Positions 27,560 to 38,588 of a stretch of 64,000 nucleotides of DNA are shown in pieces. Under the pieces are notes generated by a model. The model was not told where the DNA came from, did no database searches, and worked only from the letters and a program-made list of their open reading frames with translations. This DNA comes from Caballeronia pedi (GTDB taxonomy: Bacteria; Pseudomonadota; Gammaproteobacteria; Burkholderiales; Burkholderiaceae): contig NZ_FCOE02000003.1 in assembly GCF_001544915.2 (NCBI RefSeq), forward strand, positions 310,001 to 374,000, read 5' to 3'. Position numbers and translations under genes: made by a program. Each line of letters starts with the position of its first letter. Within the stretch, counting starts at the first letter, position 1.

Positions 27560-27633
27560 TGTCAACGCCGACTGAAACCTGACCCACATTCGAAGGTTTC
27601 GCCGAAGTAAATCTGACCCACCTGGGTCCATTA

Positions 27634-29429
<1,796 letters not shown>

Positions 29430-29509
29430 CGGCGGCAAAAGCCGCCATCGTCTCCCAGGTGGGTCAGTTGTATGTCGGCGACAGGGTCAGTTTTACATCG
29501 GCGCTAACA

Positions 29510-29515
29510 TATCGG
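29510..29515 (+). repeat. Target-site duplication, right copy
   Basis: TATCGG directly follows the right CA end of the element and matches 27554-27559. Confidence 0.85.
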
Positions 29516-29591
29516 CATCGCGACTCGAATCTTGAGCCCTGGAACCTCGAGCCGTGTGGACTTTTAGGCCCACGCGCGCATGAGCAGAAAG

Positions 29592-30818
29592 TCAGAACTT
29601 GTGACGCATTCCGACTCGCAAGGATGCCTGTTTGCTGGTTGTCGACGGGGTAAGCCCAGTGATTTGTGCAACGGCATTCTGTCCGAGTGAGTCCGTCCCG
29701 CTCGCCTTCTCAAAAACGGCCACCGTATAAACGTCGGTTCTCTTCGAAAGGAAGTAGTCAAGGCCTGCGCTGAACAGGTTGTAGTTCGTCCCACCTCTTC
29801 CGCCTGCCCCGCCGTTGCGCGTGTAATCGTAGGCGAGCCCCCCGACAAGCGCAGGTGAGAACTGGTACTTGCCGTTGACCTCAACGTTGTTGAAAGCTGC
29901 CGTCCCTCGATAGCCGAGCGTGTTCGGTCCGGACGCTGACCCCATGTCCTCGAACCTAGTGTTCGAATAAGCTATGTTGACGTTCGCAGCACCGAACGCT
30001 AGACCCGCCGCAACGCCAGCGATTTCCAGTTTGTGTGCCGAAGCGTAACCCGCAAACACGGGGTTGCTCTCCGGTGCGGTTGCGCTTCCAAAGCTGCCTA
30101 GGTTGTTGGTGGTCGTAGGTCCCGCATTGGGGTTGGCTCCGAAAAAGGAAGTGTTCGGATTGCGGATGTTCAAGTAACCGGCCCCAACCGAAAATGGACC
30201 AGCGGTGTAGCCCGCTCCTGCGCCCCAAATCCAGTTGTTGGAGAACGACCCGGCCGTACCTCCAAGGTTCATCATCGCTTCGACAGTCAGGCCATGATAG
30301 TTGGCGCTGCGGAACTTGATGGAGTTGTTGATTCGCCGCGAGTTGAGTGCGTTATCGAGGTCACTTGGATGGGAAGCCATGTAGCCGCCCCACTGAGGCG
30401 CGGCGAGAAACGGCCCAAAGAAGTCGACCACCGGGTCGTATTGCCGGCCAATGGTCACCGTGCCGACCGAATGGGTCATGCCTACATAGGCTTGCCGTCC
30501 GAACTCCGCTCCGCCCTGATTGAGCGCACCGTTATTGCTGTAGAAGCCGCTTTCCAATACAAACAGAGCTTTTAGTCCACCGCCTAAGTCCTCGGCGCCG
30601 CGCAGACCCCAGCGGCTGCCTTGAAGGCCCGCTGACCCGCCCTCAATCATCGCGAACTGCCGGCCACCAACGAGGCCGGATGGGGTTCTGGCGGACTGAA
30701 CGTTGTTCGTGTAATTCAGTCCGCTATCGATAATTCCGTAGAGGGTCACATTGCTCTGTGCGATGGCTGCAGTGGGAAGCGCGGTAAGTACTGCTAATCG
30801 CAACATTGACTTTTTCAT
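29592..30818 (-). CDS. Outer-membrane porin, Burkholderia general-diffusion type
   Basis: The 408-residue protein has a signal peptide (MKKSMLRLAVLTALPTAAIA) and begins mature as QSNVTLYGIIDSGLNYTNN. It has the family segments GSRWGLRGAEDLGGGLKA, RQAYVGM and TIGRQYDPV. It ends in GMRHKF, with the C-terminal Phe needed for beta-barrel insertion. GGTGGAGATG gives a good ribosome-binding site. It sits downstream of the MFS permease gene on the same strand and may bring the same carboxylate across the outer membrane. Confidence 0.95.
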   Translation of the reverse strand: MKKSMLRLAVLTALPTAAIAQSNVTLYGIIDSGLNYTNNVQSARTPSGLVGGRQFAMIEGGSAGLQGSRWGLRGAEDLGGGLKALFVLESGFYSNNGALNQGGAEFGRQAYVGMTHSVGTVTIGRQYDPVVDFFGPFLAAPQWGGYMASHPSDLDNALNSRRINNSIKFRSANYHGLTVEAMMNLGGTAGSFSNNWIWGAGAGYTAGPFSVGAGYLNIRNPNTSFFGANPNAGPTTTNNLGSFGSATAPESNPVFAGYASAHKLEIAGVAAGLAFGAANVNIAYSNTRFEDMGSASGPNTLGYRGTAAFNNVEVNGKYQFSPALVGGLAYDYTRNGGAGGRGGTNYNLFSAGLDYFLSKRTDVYTVAVFEKASGTDSLGQNAVAQITGLTPSTTSKQASLRVGMRHKF

Positions 30819-30887
30819 GCGTACATCTCCACCTTGTCAGGCTATGGTTGTATGACTCTTGACCTAGAAGTCTTCAAAAACACGACT

Positions 30888-32210
30888 TCAGTGACGTTGA
30901 TTGGCCATTTCCCCCGGATGAGCAGGTGTTTGGTCCGTGAATCGAATGAACAGTGTCATGAAGAACGAGGCCACCAGTAGACCAGAGAGGAACAGCAGGC
31001 CATTGGTCGCGCTGTGCCCTGACCCTTTGATGTACCCGATAGCGAACGGGCCGACGAACCCGCCGAGGTTGCCGAGGGAATTGATGACCGCGATGGACAC
31101 AGCCGCCGTAGAGCGCGTCAGGAACAGCGTAGGAAGCGCCCAGAACGGTGACTTGAATGCGTACAGGCCGGCAAGACTGAGGCTAATCATCGAAATCGAG
31201 ACGTAGGGATTGGTCGTGAGTCCCGCTCCGAGCAGGGCTGCGGCGGCCACAGCTAACGGAATGGCCGAGTGAAGGCGGCGCTCATTGTGTCGGTCAGAGT
31301 TTCTCGACCAGAAAATCATGACGATGGTCGCGAAAAGATACGGCACCATCGCAATGAGCCCAACCTGCGTGTGACTGAGCGTACTTGAGAACCCCTTGAT
31401 AATCTGAGGCATCCAGTAGCCGACGCCTAAGCTCCCGCATTGATAGACGAAATAGATGAACGAGAGGTAGAGCACCTTCGGGTTCGTCATTGCCTTGAGC
31501 GAACCAAAGTGGCGCGCGTTGGGGCGGGCCTTCGCATCCTTCGAGAGTTCGTTTAGCAACCAGTCACGCTCTTCAGGCTTGAGCCACCTTGCATCGGACG
31601 GCTTGTTGGTCAGCCACGTGAAGCACATGACTCCGCCGATGAGCGCCGGCGCGCCTTCGAGCACAAGCATCCAGCGCCAACCGCTCCAGCCGAACCAATG
31701 CACGTTGTCCATAATCCACGTGCTCAAGGGTGCGCCGATGATGTACGAGACGGGAATCGCGGCCGTGAAAAGTGCGACGGTAGTGGCGAGCTCTTTCGCT
31801 CGGAACCAGTACGTCAGGTAGACGATGATGCCTGGGAAGAAACCGGCTTCGGACACGCCCAGCAGGAACCGAAGAATGTAGAGTTGCGTCGCGTTCTGCA
31901 CGAAAGCAGAGACGACCGCGACTATGCCCCATGTGACCAGAATCCGAGCAATCCAGACTCGCGCGCCGTATTTGTTCAAGAGTACGTTGCTCGGTACTTC
32001 AAAGAGGAAGTAGCCGATGAAGAAGATGCCCGACACGAAGCCGAATGCTTCGCTCGAGAGCGCAAGTTCCTTGTTCATCTGCAGCGCTGCGTAGCCGATA
32101 TTCGCGCGGTCGAGATACGAGATGATGTACAGGATGAAGACGAACGGAATGATGCGCCAAGTTATCTTGCGAACAAGGGCGCGCTCGTCGATTGCAGTGT
32201 TTGTTTGCAT
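30888..32210 (-). CDS. MFS transporter, anion:cation symporter (ACS) family
   Basis: The 440-residue protein has about 12 membrane segments. The first ends in IISYLDRANIGYAALQM, the ACS signature with the Arg that binds organic anions, followed by GYFLFEVPSNVLLNKYGARVW. The family carries tartrate, phthalate, glucarate and similar carboxylates with protons. It lies between the lactonase and porin genes on the same strand, next to aconitase on the other side, pointing to use of an organic acid. Confidence 0.94.
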   Translation of the reverse strand: MQTNTAIDERALVRKITWRIIPFVFILYIISYLDRANIGYAALQMNKELALSSEAFGFVSGIFFIGYFLFEVPSNVLLNKYGARVWIARILVTWGIVAVVSAFVQNATQLYILRFLLGVSEAGFFPGIIVYLTYWFRAKELATTVALFTAAIPVSYIIGAPLSTWIMDNVHWFGWSGWRWMLVLEGAPALIGGVMCFTWLTNKPSDARWLKPEERDWLLNELSKDAKARPNARHFGSLKAMTNPKVLYLSFIYFVYQCGSLGVGYWMPQIIKGFSSTLSHTQVGLIAMVPYLFATIVMIFWSRNSDRHNERRLHSAIPLAVAAAALLGAGLTTNPYVSISMISLSLAGLYAFKSPFWALPTLFLTRSTAAVSIAVINSLGNLGGFVGPFAIGYIKGSGHSATNGLLFLSGLLVASFFMTLFIRFTDQTPAHPGEMANQRH

Positions 32211-32259
32211 GTCTCACTCACCGGCGGCGGGCCGCCGGTCTCCTTCAATGGCAAATGTC

Positions 32260-33492
32260 TTAGGCCTGTTGCGTGGAAAACACCATGCAGACCGGACTGC
32301 CGGATTCCACCGAAAAGCCTGTCGGCTTGAGGCGTCCTGTTGCGGCATCGATAGCGAACGCGACAATCGTGTCGCTCTCCTCGTTCAGCGCGTACATGAA
32401 GCGACCGTCGGGCGAACTGGTGATGTAGCGCGGCGTGCGGCCGTTCGTCTGCGTCGATTCAACGAACGTCAGAAGCCCAGTGCTTTGGTCGATGGCAAAC
32501 GTCGCAATGCTGTCGTATCCGCGATTGGACGCGTACACGAAACGCCCGGCCCGGTCGACTTCAATCTCGGACGCTCGGCTGTTACCAGTGAAGGTCGCCG
32601 GCAGAGTGGAAAGAATCTGCAGAGGATGCAGCGCGCCCTTGCCCGACTCATATCGGTAGGTGGTGACCGTCGAATCAAGTTCGTTGACCACGTACGCGTA
32701 TTGCGCCTTCTGGTGAAACGCGATGTGGCGCGGGCCGGACGTCTCGCGCGACACGACAAAGGCGGGGTTTGCAGGCGTGAGCTGTCCATCACGGAAGCGG
32801 AACGAGAAGACGCGGTCCAAGCCCTTATCGGGGACGATGACGAAGTCGCCTGTCGGGTCGAAAGGATTGAAGTGAGGCTTGGATTGCTTCTGCTCCACAC
32901 GATGCGGACCGATAGGACCCTCGAGCTTGACCAACTGGGAAAGCGGCTTCAACGAACCATCTTCTGCAATCGGCAAAACTGCAAGGCTCGCGCCAATGTG
33001 GTTCGACACGACGATGAAGCGACCAGAGGGGTCAATCGCGAGGTACACCGGGTTCTTGCCCTCCGTGCTTTGCCGATTGAGAAAGGTCAGCTCTCCGGTA
33101 GCCCTGTTGACCTTGAAAGCGCTGATGTCGCTCATGTCGCCGTGCACCGTGTACAGGTGCTCGCCGTCCTTGCTCAGCGCAAGGAATGAGGGATTGACCA
33201 AGTCTTTGACCAACTGCACGAAAACGAGGGAGCCGGTTTCCGTGTCGACGCGATAGACGCTGATGCCGTCTCCGCGTGCATTGCGCTCGCGAGTCGTTCG
33301 GGAGCCAACGTAAGCAAACATGGGTGTCTTTCCGTTCATTGGGGTTTGGCGGGTGGTCTGCGCGCTGACCCGCGTGGGCGTCACCGCTCCTGCTCCTAGA
33401 ACCGCAGCTAATCCCAGGGAAGCCATACCCTGTAAGGCTTTCCGGCGGCCAGCAATCGATTCGGGCATGAACTCAACGCGCTTATTCCTCAC
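32260..33492 (-). CDS. Tat-exported beta-propeller lactonase
   Basis: The start is taken at GTG 33492 (MRNKRVEFMPES), preceded by AAGGAGATAGCA; the open frame upstream has no site. The N-terminus has GRRKALQ followed by a hydrophobic stretch and VSAQ, a twin-arginine signal. The rest is a seven-bladed propeller of the 6-phosphogluconolactonase/muconate-cyclase-like family: repeated blades with DPSGRFIVVSNH, a DRAGRFVYASNRG segment and SPDGRFMYALNE. It probably opens a lactone in the periplasm so that the acid can enter through the MFS permease. Confidence 0.9.
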   Translation of the reverse strand: MRNKRVEFMPESIAGRRKALQGMASLGLAAVLGAGAVTPTRVSAQTTRQTPMNGKTPMFAYVGSRTTRERNARGDGISVYRVDTETGSLVFVQLVKDLVNPSFLALSKDGEHLYTVHGDMSDISAFKVNRATGELTFLNRQSTEGKNPVYLAIDPSGRFIVVSNHIGASLAVLPIAEDGSLKPLSQLVKLEGPIGPHRVEQKQSKPHFNPFDPTGDFVIVPDKGLDRVFSFRFRDGQLTPANPAFVVSRETSGPRHIAFHQKAQYAYVVNELDSTVTTYRYESGKGALHPLQILSTLPATFTGNSRASEIEVDRAGRFVYASNRGYDSIATFAIDQSTGLLTFVESTQTNGRTPRYITSSPDGRFMYALNEESDTIVAFAIDAATGRLKPTGFSVESGSPVCMVFSTQQA

Positions 33493-33531
33493 TGCTATCT
33501 CCTTTTTTATGCATCTCGGGTTTGCACTGTA

Positions 33532-33557
33532 TTGCATTTTCACCTGTGAAAGTGCAA
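33532..33557. promoter_or_regulatory. 26-bp dyad between lactonase and aconitase genes
   Basis: TTGCA-n-TTTCAC (33532-33543) and GTGAAA-n-TGCAA (33546-33557) form an inverted repeat around CT, with one mismatched pair per arm. It ends 10 bp before the aconitase ATG and lies about 40 bp before the lactonase GTG. This is a likely operator for the divergent genes; the GntR protein encoded at 36229 is the obvious candidate binder. Confidence 0.65.
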
Positions 33558-33567
33558 AAATTCAGTC

Positions 33568-36192
33568 ATGGAAAACACTAACCTCCCCCCCGAAGCCTGG
33601 TTGCTCTGCAACGACCAACGCTATCGATATGTCGATTTGCCGGCACTGTTCGGCGACCGGCTGACCCAGCTGCCCGTGGTTCTCAGACTGCTGTTGGAGA
33701 ACGTCGTACGAAACACTGATGGCGATGAGCGCGAGGCGGCGGTCGAAGGAGTACTGGGATGGGTGGAGCGCGCAACGAGCGAGACGGAAATCGCGTTTCA
33801 GCCGAATCGCGTGCTGATGCACGACACGACGAGCACCCCGGCGTTGGTCGACATCGCTGGGATGCGCGACGCGCTGGCGGAGGCCGGTGCTGACCCTTCG
33901 TGCCTCAATCCCGTGCTACCCGTCGACTCGTCGGTAGACCATTCCCTCGCCGTCGAATACTTCGCCGAGTCGGATGCGGCGCCACGAAACCTGCAGCTGG
34001 AACTGAAGCGCAATGCAGAGCGCTATCGCTTCCTGCGTTGGGCGTCGAAGGCGTTGACCGGCGTGCGGATTCATCCGCCGGGGACAGGAATCATGCACAC
34101 CATCAACCTGGAGCAACTCGCCACAGTGGTGACGACGGTCGAGCGCGACGGTGAGCAGTGGGCGGTTCCAGATACTCTGATTGGCACCGACAGCCACACC
34201 CCGATGATTAACGGAATCGGCGTGCTTGGATGGGGTGTCGGCGGGCTCGAAGCCCAGACCGTCATGTTTGGGATGCCCGTGATGCAGCGCATCCCGGACG
34301 TAATCGGCGTGCGCCTGACCGGTGCGTTGAAGCCCGGCGTGCTGGCAACAGACTTGGCGCTGACGGTCACGCAGCGCTTGCGGGCAATCGGCGTGTCCGG
34401 CGAGTTCGTCGAATTCTTCGGCCCCGGCGTCTCCACGCTCTCCGCTGGCGACAAGGCGGTCGTTGCAAACATGGCGCCGGAGTATGGCGCTTCGACTGGA
34501 TTCTTTCCTGTCGACCAAGCCACGCTGGACTATCTGCGTGCGACCAACCGCAGCGAGAAGGCAATCCAGCTTGTTGAGGCTTTCACGCGCAAAGCTGGAC
34601 TATGGTTCGACCCAGAGAACACACCGCGCTTCACGCGCACTATCGACATTGACCTCGCCAGCATCGGGATGCACATCGCTGGACCGCGTCGCCCGCAGGA
34701 CTTGCTCTGCTATTCGCAAACCGGAGAGGCACTCGCGAAGTTGAACTTCCAGCCAGAGCAAACTCATGCGGGCATGCCAAGGCATCCCGTCGCGATTGCT
34801 GCCATTACCAGTTGCACTAACACATCCGACCCCGCACTCCTCATCGCGGCGGGGCTGCTTGCCCGCAAGGCCCGCGCGCTTGGGCTTACTGTGCCGGCTT
34901 GGATAAAAACGTCGCTCGGGCCGGGCTCGCCTGCGGCAGCGGCTTATCTAGAACGCGCGAACCTCATAGATGACCTTTCGGCAGTCGGATTCGATATCGT
35001 GGGGTACGGTTGCACGACCTGTATCGGCAACTCCGGGCCGCTGACGGCAGAGATTCGCGAGGCAGCTGCGAACAAAAGCGTCTATCCGGTGGCAATGTTG
35101 TCAGGGAATCGCAATTTTCCCGGCCGCATCCACCCGGACCTTGACCTGGGCTTCATCATGTCGCCCCCTCTCGTCATTGCGTTTGCATTGGCAGGGAACG
35201 CGGAGCTGGACCTTAGCTCTGAGCCGCTTCAGAACACACCGGACGGCAAACCCGTGTATCTCCGCGACATTTGGCCTCCACGTGACGAAGTGGCCGCTCT
35301 GGTCGAGGCGGCGGCGGACCCGCAGGACTATCCGCGCGCGTTTGCGATTGCAAGCAAGAATCCAGTTTGGCACGACCTGGAAGCGCCAGACAGCGCACGC
35401 TTCCCTTGGAACCCGGCCTCGACAGCACTGCGCCGGCCGCCGTTTGCCTCCGCTTCGCAAGGAAGCCAGCTTGGCAGCTACAGCGCTTATCCGCTGCTGG
35501 TTCTGGGCGACGATGTCACGACAGACCACATCTCGCCAGCGAGTGCCATTCCAAAGGACAGCTACGTCGCTGATTTCCTTGTTGAGCGCGGCGATGACCG
35601 GAACGACCTGAATGTCTTCGCCTCGAGGCGAGGCAACTGGGAGGTGATGGTGCGCGCGGCGTTCTATAACAAGACGCTCGTGAACAAGCTACAGCCTGAA
35701 GCGCCCGTCGCGCATACGCTGCACGTGCCCAGCGGCAGCATCATGCCAATTTTTGAGGCGGCTCAGCGGTATCAGGATGAAGGTGACTCTGTCGTGCTGG
35801 TGGCCGGTGAGCGATACGGCACCGGCTCCTCGCGTGATTGGGCCGCAAAGGGTCAGCGTCTTCTCGGAATCCGTGCGGTACTGGCTGTCAGCTTCGAGCG
35901 AATCCATCGTTCGAACCTGATTGGCATGGGGATTCTGCCACTCCGAATGGCGGGCGGCGCAACCCCCGACACGCTCGCGCTTCGCCCCGGTGATAAGCTC
36001 GAAATTGACGCACCCGCTGACGCTGTGTCGCCGCGCTGCAAGATTCCTGTGAAAATCGTGCGCGCGGATGGTTCCACCGAACAGGTCGAGGCCAATGCTG
36101 CGGTCGAAACTCAGCTCGAATGTCGACTATTGCGCTCGGGCGGGGTCATCCCACTGATTTTGAAGCAACAATTGGAGACGCAGGAGGCATAA
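33568..36192 (+). CDS. acnA: Aconitate hydratase A
   Basis: The 874-residue protein is a full-length AcnA/IRP-type aconitase. Cluster cysteines are in AAITSCTNTSDP and GYGCTTCIGNSGPL. Substrate-binding segments include GTDSHTPMINGIGVLGWGVG and GERYGTGSSRDWAAKGQRLL, with the swivel domain at the C-terminus. It interconverts citrate, cis-aconitate and isocitrate, or a related tricarboxylate such as a methyl-substituted one. It is probably an accessory copy serving the local carboxylate cluster rather than the housekeeping enzyme; that is inferred from context. The ribosome-binding site is weak. Confidence 0.93.
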   Translation: MENTNLPPEAWLLCNDQRYRYVDLPALFGDRLTQLPVVLRLLLENVVRNTDGDEREAAVEGVLGWVERATSETEIAFQPNRVLMHDTTSTPALVDIAGMRDALAEAGADPSCLNPVLPVDSSVDHSLAVEYFAESDAAPRNLQLELKRNAERYRFLRWASKALTGVRIHPPGTGIMHTINLEQLATVVTTVERDGEQWAVPDTLIGTDSHTPMINGIGVLGWGVGGLEAQTVMFGMPVMQRIPDVIGVRLTGALKPGVLATDLALTVTQRLRAIGVSGEFVEFFGPGVSTLSAGDKAVVANMAPEYGASTGFFPVDQATLDYLRATNRSEKAIQLVEAFTRKAGLWFDPENTPRFTRTIDIDLASIGMHIAGPRRPQDLLCYSQTGEALAKLNFQPEQTHAGMPRHPVAIAAITSCTNTSDPALLIAAGLLARKARALGLTVPAWIKTSLGPGSPAAAAYLERANLIDDLSAVGFDIVGYGCTTCIGNSGPLTAEIREAAANKSVYPVAMLSGNRNFPGRIHPDLDLGFIMSPPLVIAFALAGNAELDLSSEPLQNTPDGKPVYLRDIWPPRDEVAALVEAAADPQDYPRAFAIASKNPVWHDLEAPDSARFPWNPASTALRRPPFASASQGSQLGSYSAYPLLVLGDDVTTDHISPASAIPKDSYVADFLVERGDDRNDLNVFASRRGNWEVMVRAAFYNKTLVNKLQPEAPVAHTLHVPSGSIMPIFEAAQRYQDEGDSVVLVAGERYGTGSSRDWAAKGQRLLGIRAVLAVSFERIHRSNLIGMGILPLRMAGGATPDTLALRPGDKLEIDAPADAVSPRCKIPVKIVRADGSTEQVEANAAVETQLECRLLRSGGVIPLILKQQLETQEA

Positions 36193-36228
36193 CGCCCGCC
36201 GCTGCGTCTACGCAGAAGGCATACCGCA

Positions 36229-37122
36229 ATGATGGAAAAGACGATTGCGACTCGGATTGTTGAGCTCATCAAGAATGAACGCTTGACGGAAGGGGCTCGT
36301 CTGCCCGCGCAGATGCTCGCGGACCGGTTTCGCGTGTCGCGGTCCCCTGTCAACGAAGCGTTGGCGTTGCTGCATGAGAAAGGCATCGTTAGCCGCGAGA
36401 AGAATCGCGGCTTCTTTGTCGCAAAGCCGGTTGTTGAATCGCTTTCCGATGTCGTCGATGAGCTCGGGCTCGCCGAAACTGACGTAATCACCAGCGTCTA
36501 TTTTCAGATTGCCGAGGACCGGCTCAAGGGCGCTTTGCCAGACGAATTCTCTGAGCAATTGATTCGAAACCGGTACGGCCTGACGAGCGCGCAACTCACG
36601 GCGGTTTTGACACGAATTTCTCAGGAGGGTTGGGCTGAACGCAAGCCGGGCTATGGTTGGCAATTTTCCACCATGCTGACAACGCCGGACAGCCTGTTGA
36701 AGTCGTATCGGTTGCGGCTTGCTTTGGAGCCTGCCGCACTGCTCGAGCCAGGTTATCGGCTTGACCACAAGGTTTTAGTGCACTGCCGTGAGGTGGAGAA
36801 GCATCTGCTCGCGGGTGGTATCGAGACCGACACGGCCGACCAACTGCATGACCGAGGTGTCCGATTCCACGAGTCGCTCGTCGAGGCATCGGGCAACGGC
36901 TTCTTCATCGACACGATTAAGCGAGTGAACCGCGTGCGACGCTTGCTTTCATATCGCTCAATGAAACATCGCGAACGTTATGTCGAGCACGCTAAACAGC
37001 ATCTGCATTTGCTCGAGTTGCTTGAGCACGAGAAGAACGACGAAGCGTCGGAAGCGATGCGGGAACACCTCCTTCATACGCTCGACTCGTTGTCGCGCAT
37101 CAGCGAAATTCTGGAACCATAA
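36229..37122 (+). CDS. GntR-family regulator (FCD type)
   Basis: The 297-residue protein has an N-terminal GntR winged helix (about 1-66, LADRFRVSRSPVNEALALL). A second winged-helix-like segment (about 85-148, RNRYGLTSAQLTAVLTRISQ) precedes a helical FCD effector domain (about 155-290) with the usual metal-binding His/Asp pattern (FHESLVEASGN and a late REHLL). The added middle segment is longer than in standard FadR-type proteins. It follows acnA by 36 bp and is the likely regulator of the carboxylate cluster through the dyad at 33532. Confidence 0.92.
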   Translation: MMEKTIATRIVELIKNERLTEGARLPAQMLADRFRVSRSPVNEALALLHEKGIVSREKNRGFFVAKPVVESLSDVVDELGLAETDVITSVYFQIAEDRLKGALPDEFSEQLIRNRYGLTSAQLTAVLTRISQEGWAERKPGYGWQFSTMLTTPDSLLKSYRLRLALEPAALLEPGYRLDHKVLVHCREVEKHLLAGGIETDTADQLHDRGVRFHESLVEASGNGFFIDTIKRVNRVRRLLSYRSMKHRERYVEHAKQHLHLLELLEHEKNDEASEAMREHLLHTLDSLSRISEILEP

Positions 37123-37162
37123 GACCGCATCGACGAGAGCGGTTACTCAACTGGGAACCGTA

Positions 37163-37897
37163 ATGACTGTGGACCGCTCTGTAATCGACGCGTTTACACC
37201 GACGGGGAAGCTCCGCGCCTCTATCAACCTGGGCAACCCGATTCTTGCAAACAAGGATGCTGAGGCCGTTCAACCGCATGGGGTGTCGGTCGACTTGGCG
37301 TACGCGTTCGCCAAACACCTATCGGTCGAGCTGGAACTGGTTGTCTTCGACGCGGCCGGGAAGTCGGTTCAGGCGGTCAGCGAGGAGCGCGCCGACTTCG
37401 GCTTCTTTGCCATCGACCCGCTTCGTGGCGAGACCATCGCATTCACGGCACCTTACGTCTTGATTGAAGGTTATTACCTTGTCCGTGATGATTCGCCCAT
37501 CACAACGAACGCGGACATAGACCAGCCGCACAATCGGGTGGCTGTCGGCAAGGGCAGTGCCTACGACCTCTTTCTGACTCGCGAGCTCAAATCAGCACAA
37601 ATCGTACGCTCCCCGACTTCGCCGACGGTGGTCCAGACGTATCTCGAGCAAGGGCTCGAAGTCGCTGCCGGCGTGAAGCAGCAGTTGGAATCTGATGCTC
37701 GGAAGACGTTAGGCCTGCGCCTGCTGAACGAGCGGTTCATGGTCATCCAGCAGGCGATGGGCGTGCCGAAGAGCCGTGGGCTTGCGGCTGCCGAAACGCT
37801 TCGAGCGTTCGTAGAGGAGGAGAAGCGCTCTGGATTCGTCGCGGATGCGCTTGAACGGCATGGAATCAAGGGGGCGTCAGTTGCACCTCTGATTTAG
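37163..37897 (+). CDS. Solute-binding-protein-like protein without signal peptide
   Basis: The start is ATG 37163 (MTVDRSVIDAF), preceded by GGGAAC. The 244-residue protein has the type-2 periplasmic-binding fold of amino-acid/polar binding proteins: FTPTGKLRASINLGN, GVSVDLAYAFAKHL, ADFGFFAIDPLRGETIAFTAPY and VAVGKGSAYDLFL. No signal sequence is present and the upstream open frame is the shadow of GntR, so the protein is probably cytoplasmic. It may be a ligand sensor or enzyme rather than an importer subunit. It follows GntR by 40 bp. Confidence 0.87.
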   Translation: MTVDRSVIDAFTPTGKLRASINLGNPILANKDAEAVQPHGVSVDLAYAFAKHLSVELELVVFDAAGKSVQAVSEERADFGFFAIDPLRGETIAFTAPYVLIEGYYLVRDDSPITTNADIDQPHNRVAVGKGSAYDLFLTRELKSAQIVRSPTSPTVVQTYLEQGLEVAAGVKQQLESDARKTLGLRLLNERFMVIQQAMGVPKSRGLAAAETLRAFVEEEKRSGFVADALERHGIKGASVAPLI

Positions 37898-37998
37898 CGG
37901 CTCAGGGATAAATATGTAAGACAATAATCGCATCTCGTGGAACGGCTTACGTGCCATCTGCTCCCAGTCGTAGCGTCGGGAGCGGCTACGGTAGAAAA

Positions 37999-38020
37999 GA
38001 CCCGCCGCAAGCGACGGGTC
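37999..38020 (-). terminator. Leftward intrinsic terminator
   Basis: GACCCG (37999-38004) pairs with CGGGTC (38015-38020), extended by an inner CGC/GCG with one mismatch. On the minus strand TTTT follows. It lies 145 bp beyond the stop of the small gene at 38165 and resembles the hairpin at 58325 beyond its paralog. Confidence 0.65.
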
Positions 38021-38164
38021 AACCGAGAAGGCCCGTTCTTGCCTAACGCACAGATAGTCTATGGTCGATGAGGTAAACCACTCAAACAAAACGGCGAAAT
38101 GCTATGTTTCGAAGAGCGGACCACTTGGAAGGGCGAAACAAAGGCGCTCAACGTTGCTGGTTTG

Positions 38165-38383
38165 TTAGTGCATCGATTTGCGAGCAATCAGTGCGTCGAG
38201 CGCGTCTCGGCCTGCCTGCAATTCGTTGATGGCAGCCGTGAGGCGTACCAGTGCCAAAGTCCGACTGGCTTCATCTGTCGACTTATCGAAGTGCTCCTCG
38301 ACGGTTTTGGACGCAGCTTGAACTTCTCTCGACGCTTCAGCGATGCGAGCGACGGCCACCGCCTCGTCTCCCTTGTTCCCCAT
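38165..38383 (-). CDS. Small helical hypothetical protein, family b copy 1
   Basis: This 72-residue, all-helical protein begins MGNKGDEAVAVARIAEASREV. It ends LVRLTAAINELQAGRDALDALIARKS. It is clearly paralogous to the products of 47514..47735 and 58517..58750: all share a VARVAEASR-type first helix, a variable centre with an EEHF or EQHF segment, and LxRLTAAINELQ-ARDALDALLA. It has no signal or membrane segment. Three copies in 20 kb show a locally expanded family. The function is unknown; helix pairs of this size could be small structural or regulatory proteins. Confidence 0.8.
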   Translation of the reverse strand: MGNKGDEAVAVARIAEASREVQAASKTVEEHFDKSTDEASRTLALVRLTAAINELQAGRDALDALIARKSMH

Positions 38384-38588
38384 CGGATTTGCTAAATTTT
38401 TGCTCTCGCGTGTGATGCGCGCGGCCTCCTGTCGGGCGTTGCGCTTGACGCCTCAATACCGTGCTGGAATTTCAGCGCACGTAGCGGAGCTACATCAACG
38501 GATGGGTCAGCAACGTCAGGCTGCGAAGGGTCGTAACTGGCATTTGGTCAGAAAGGCAGATTCGAGTTAGGAATCTAGGCTGTTGCTC

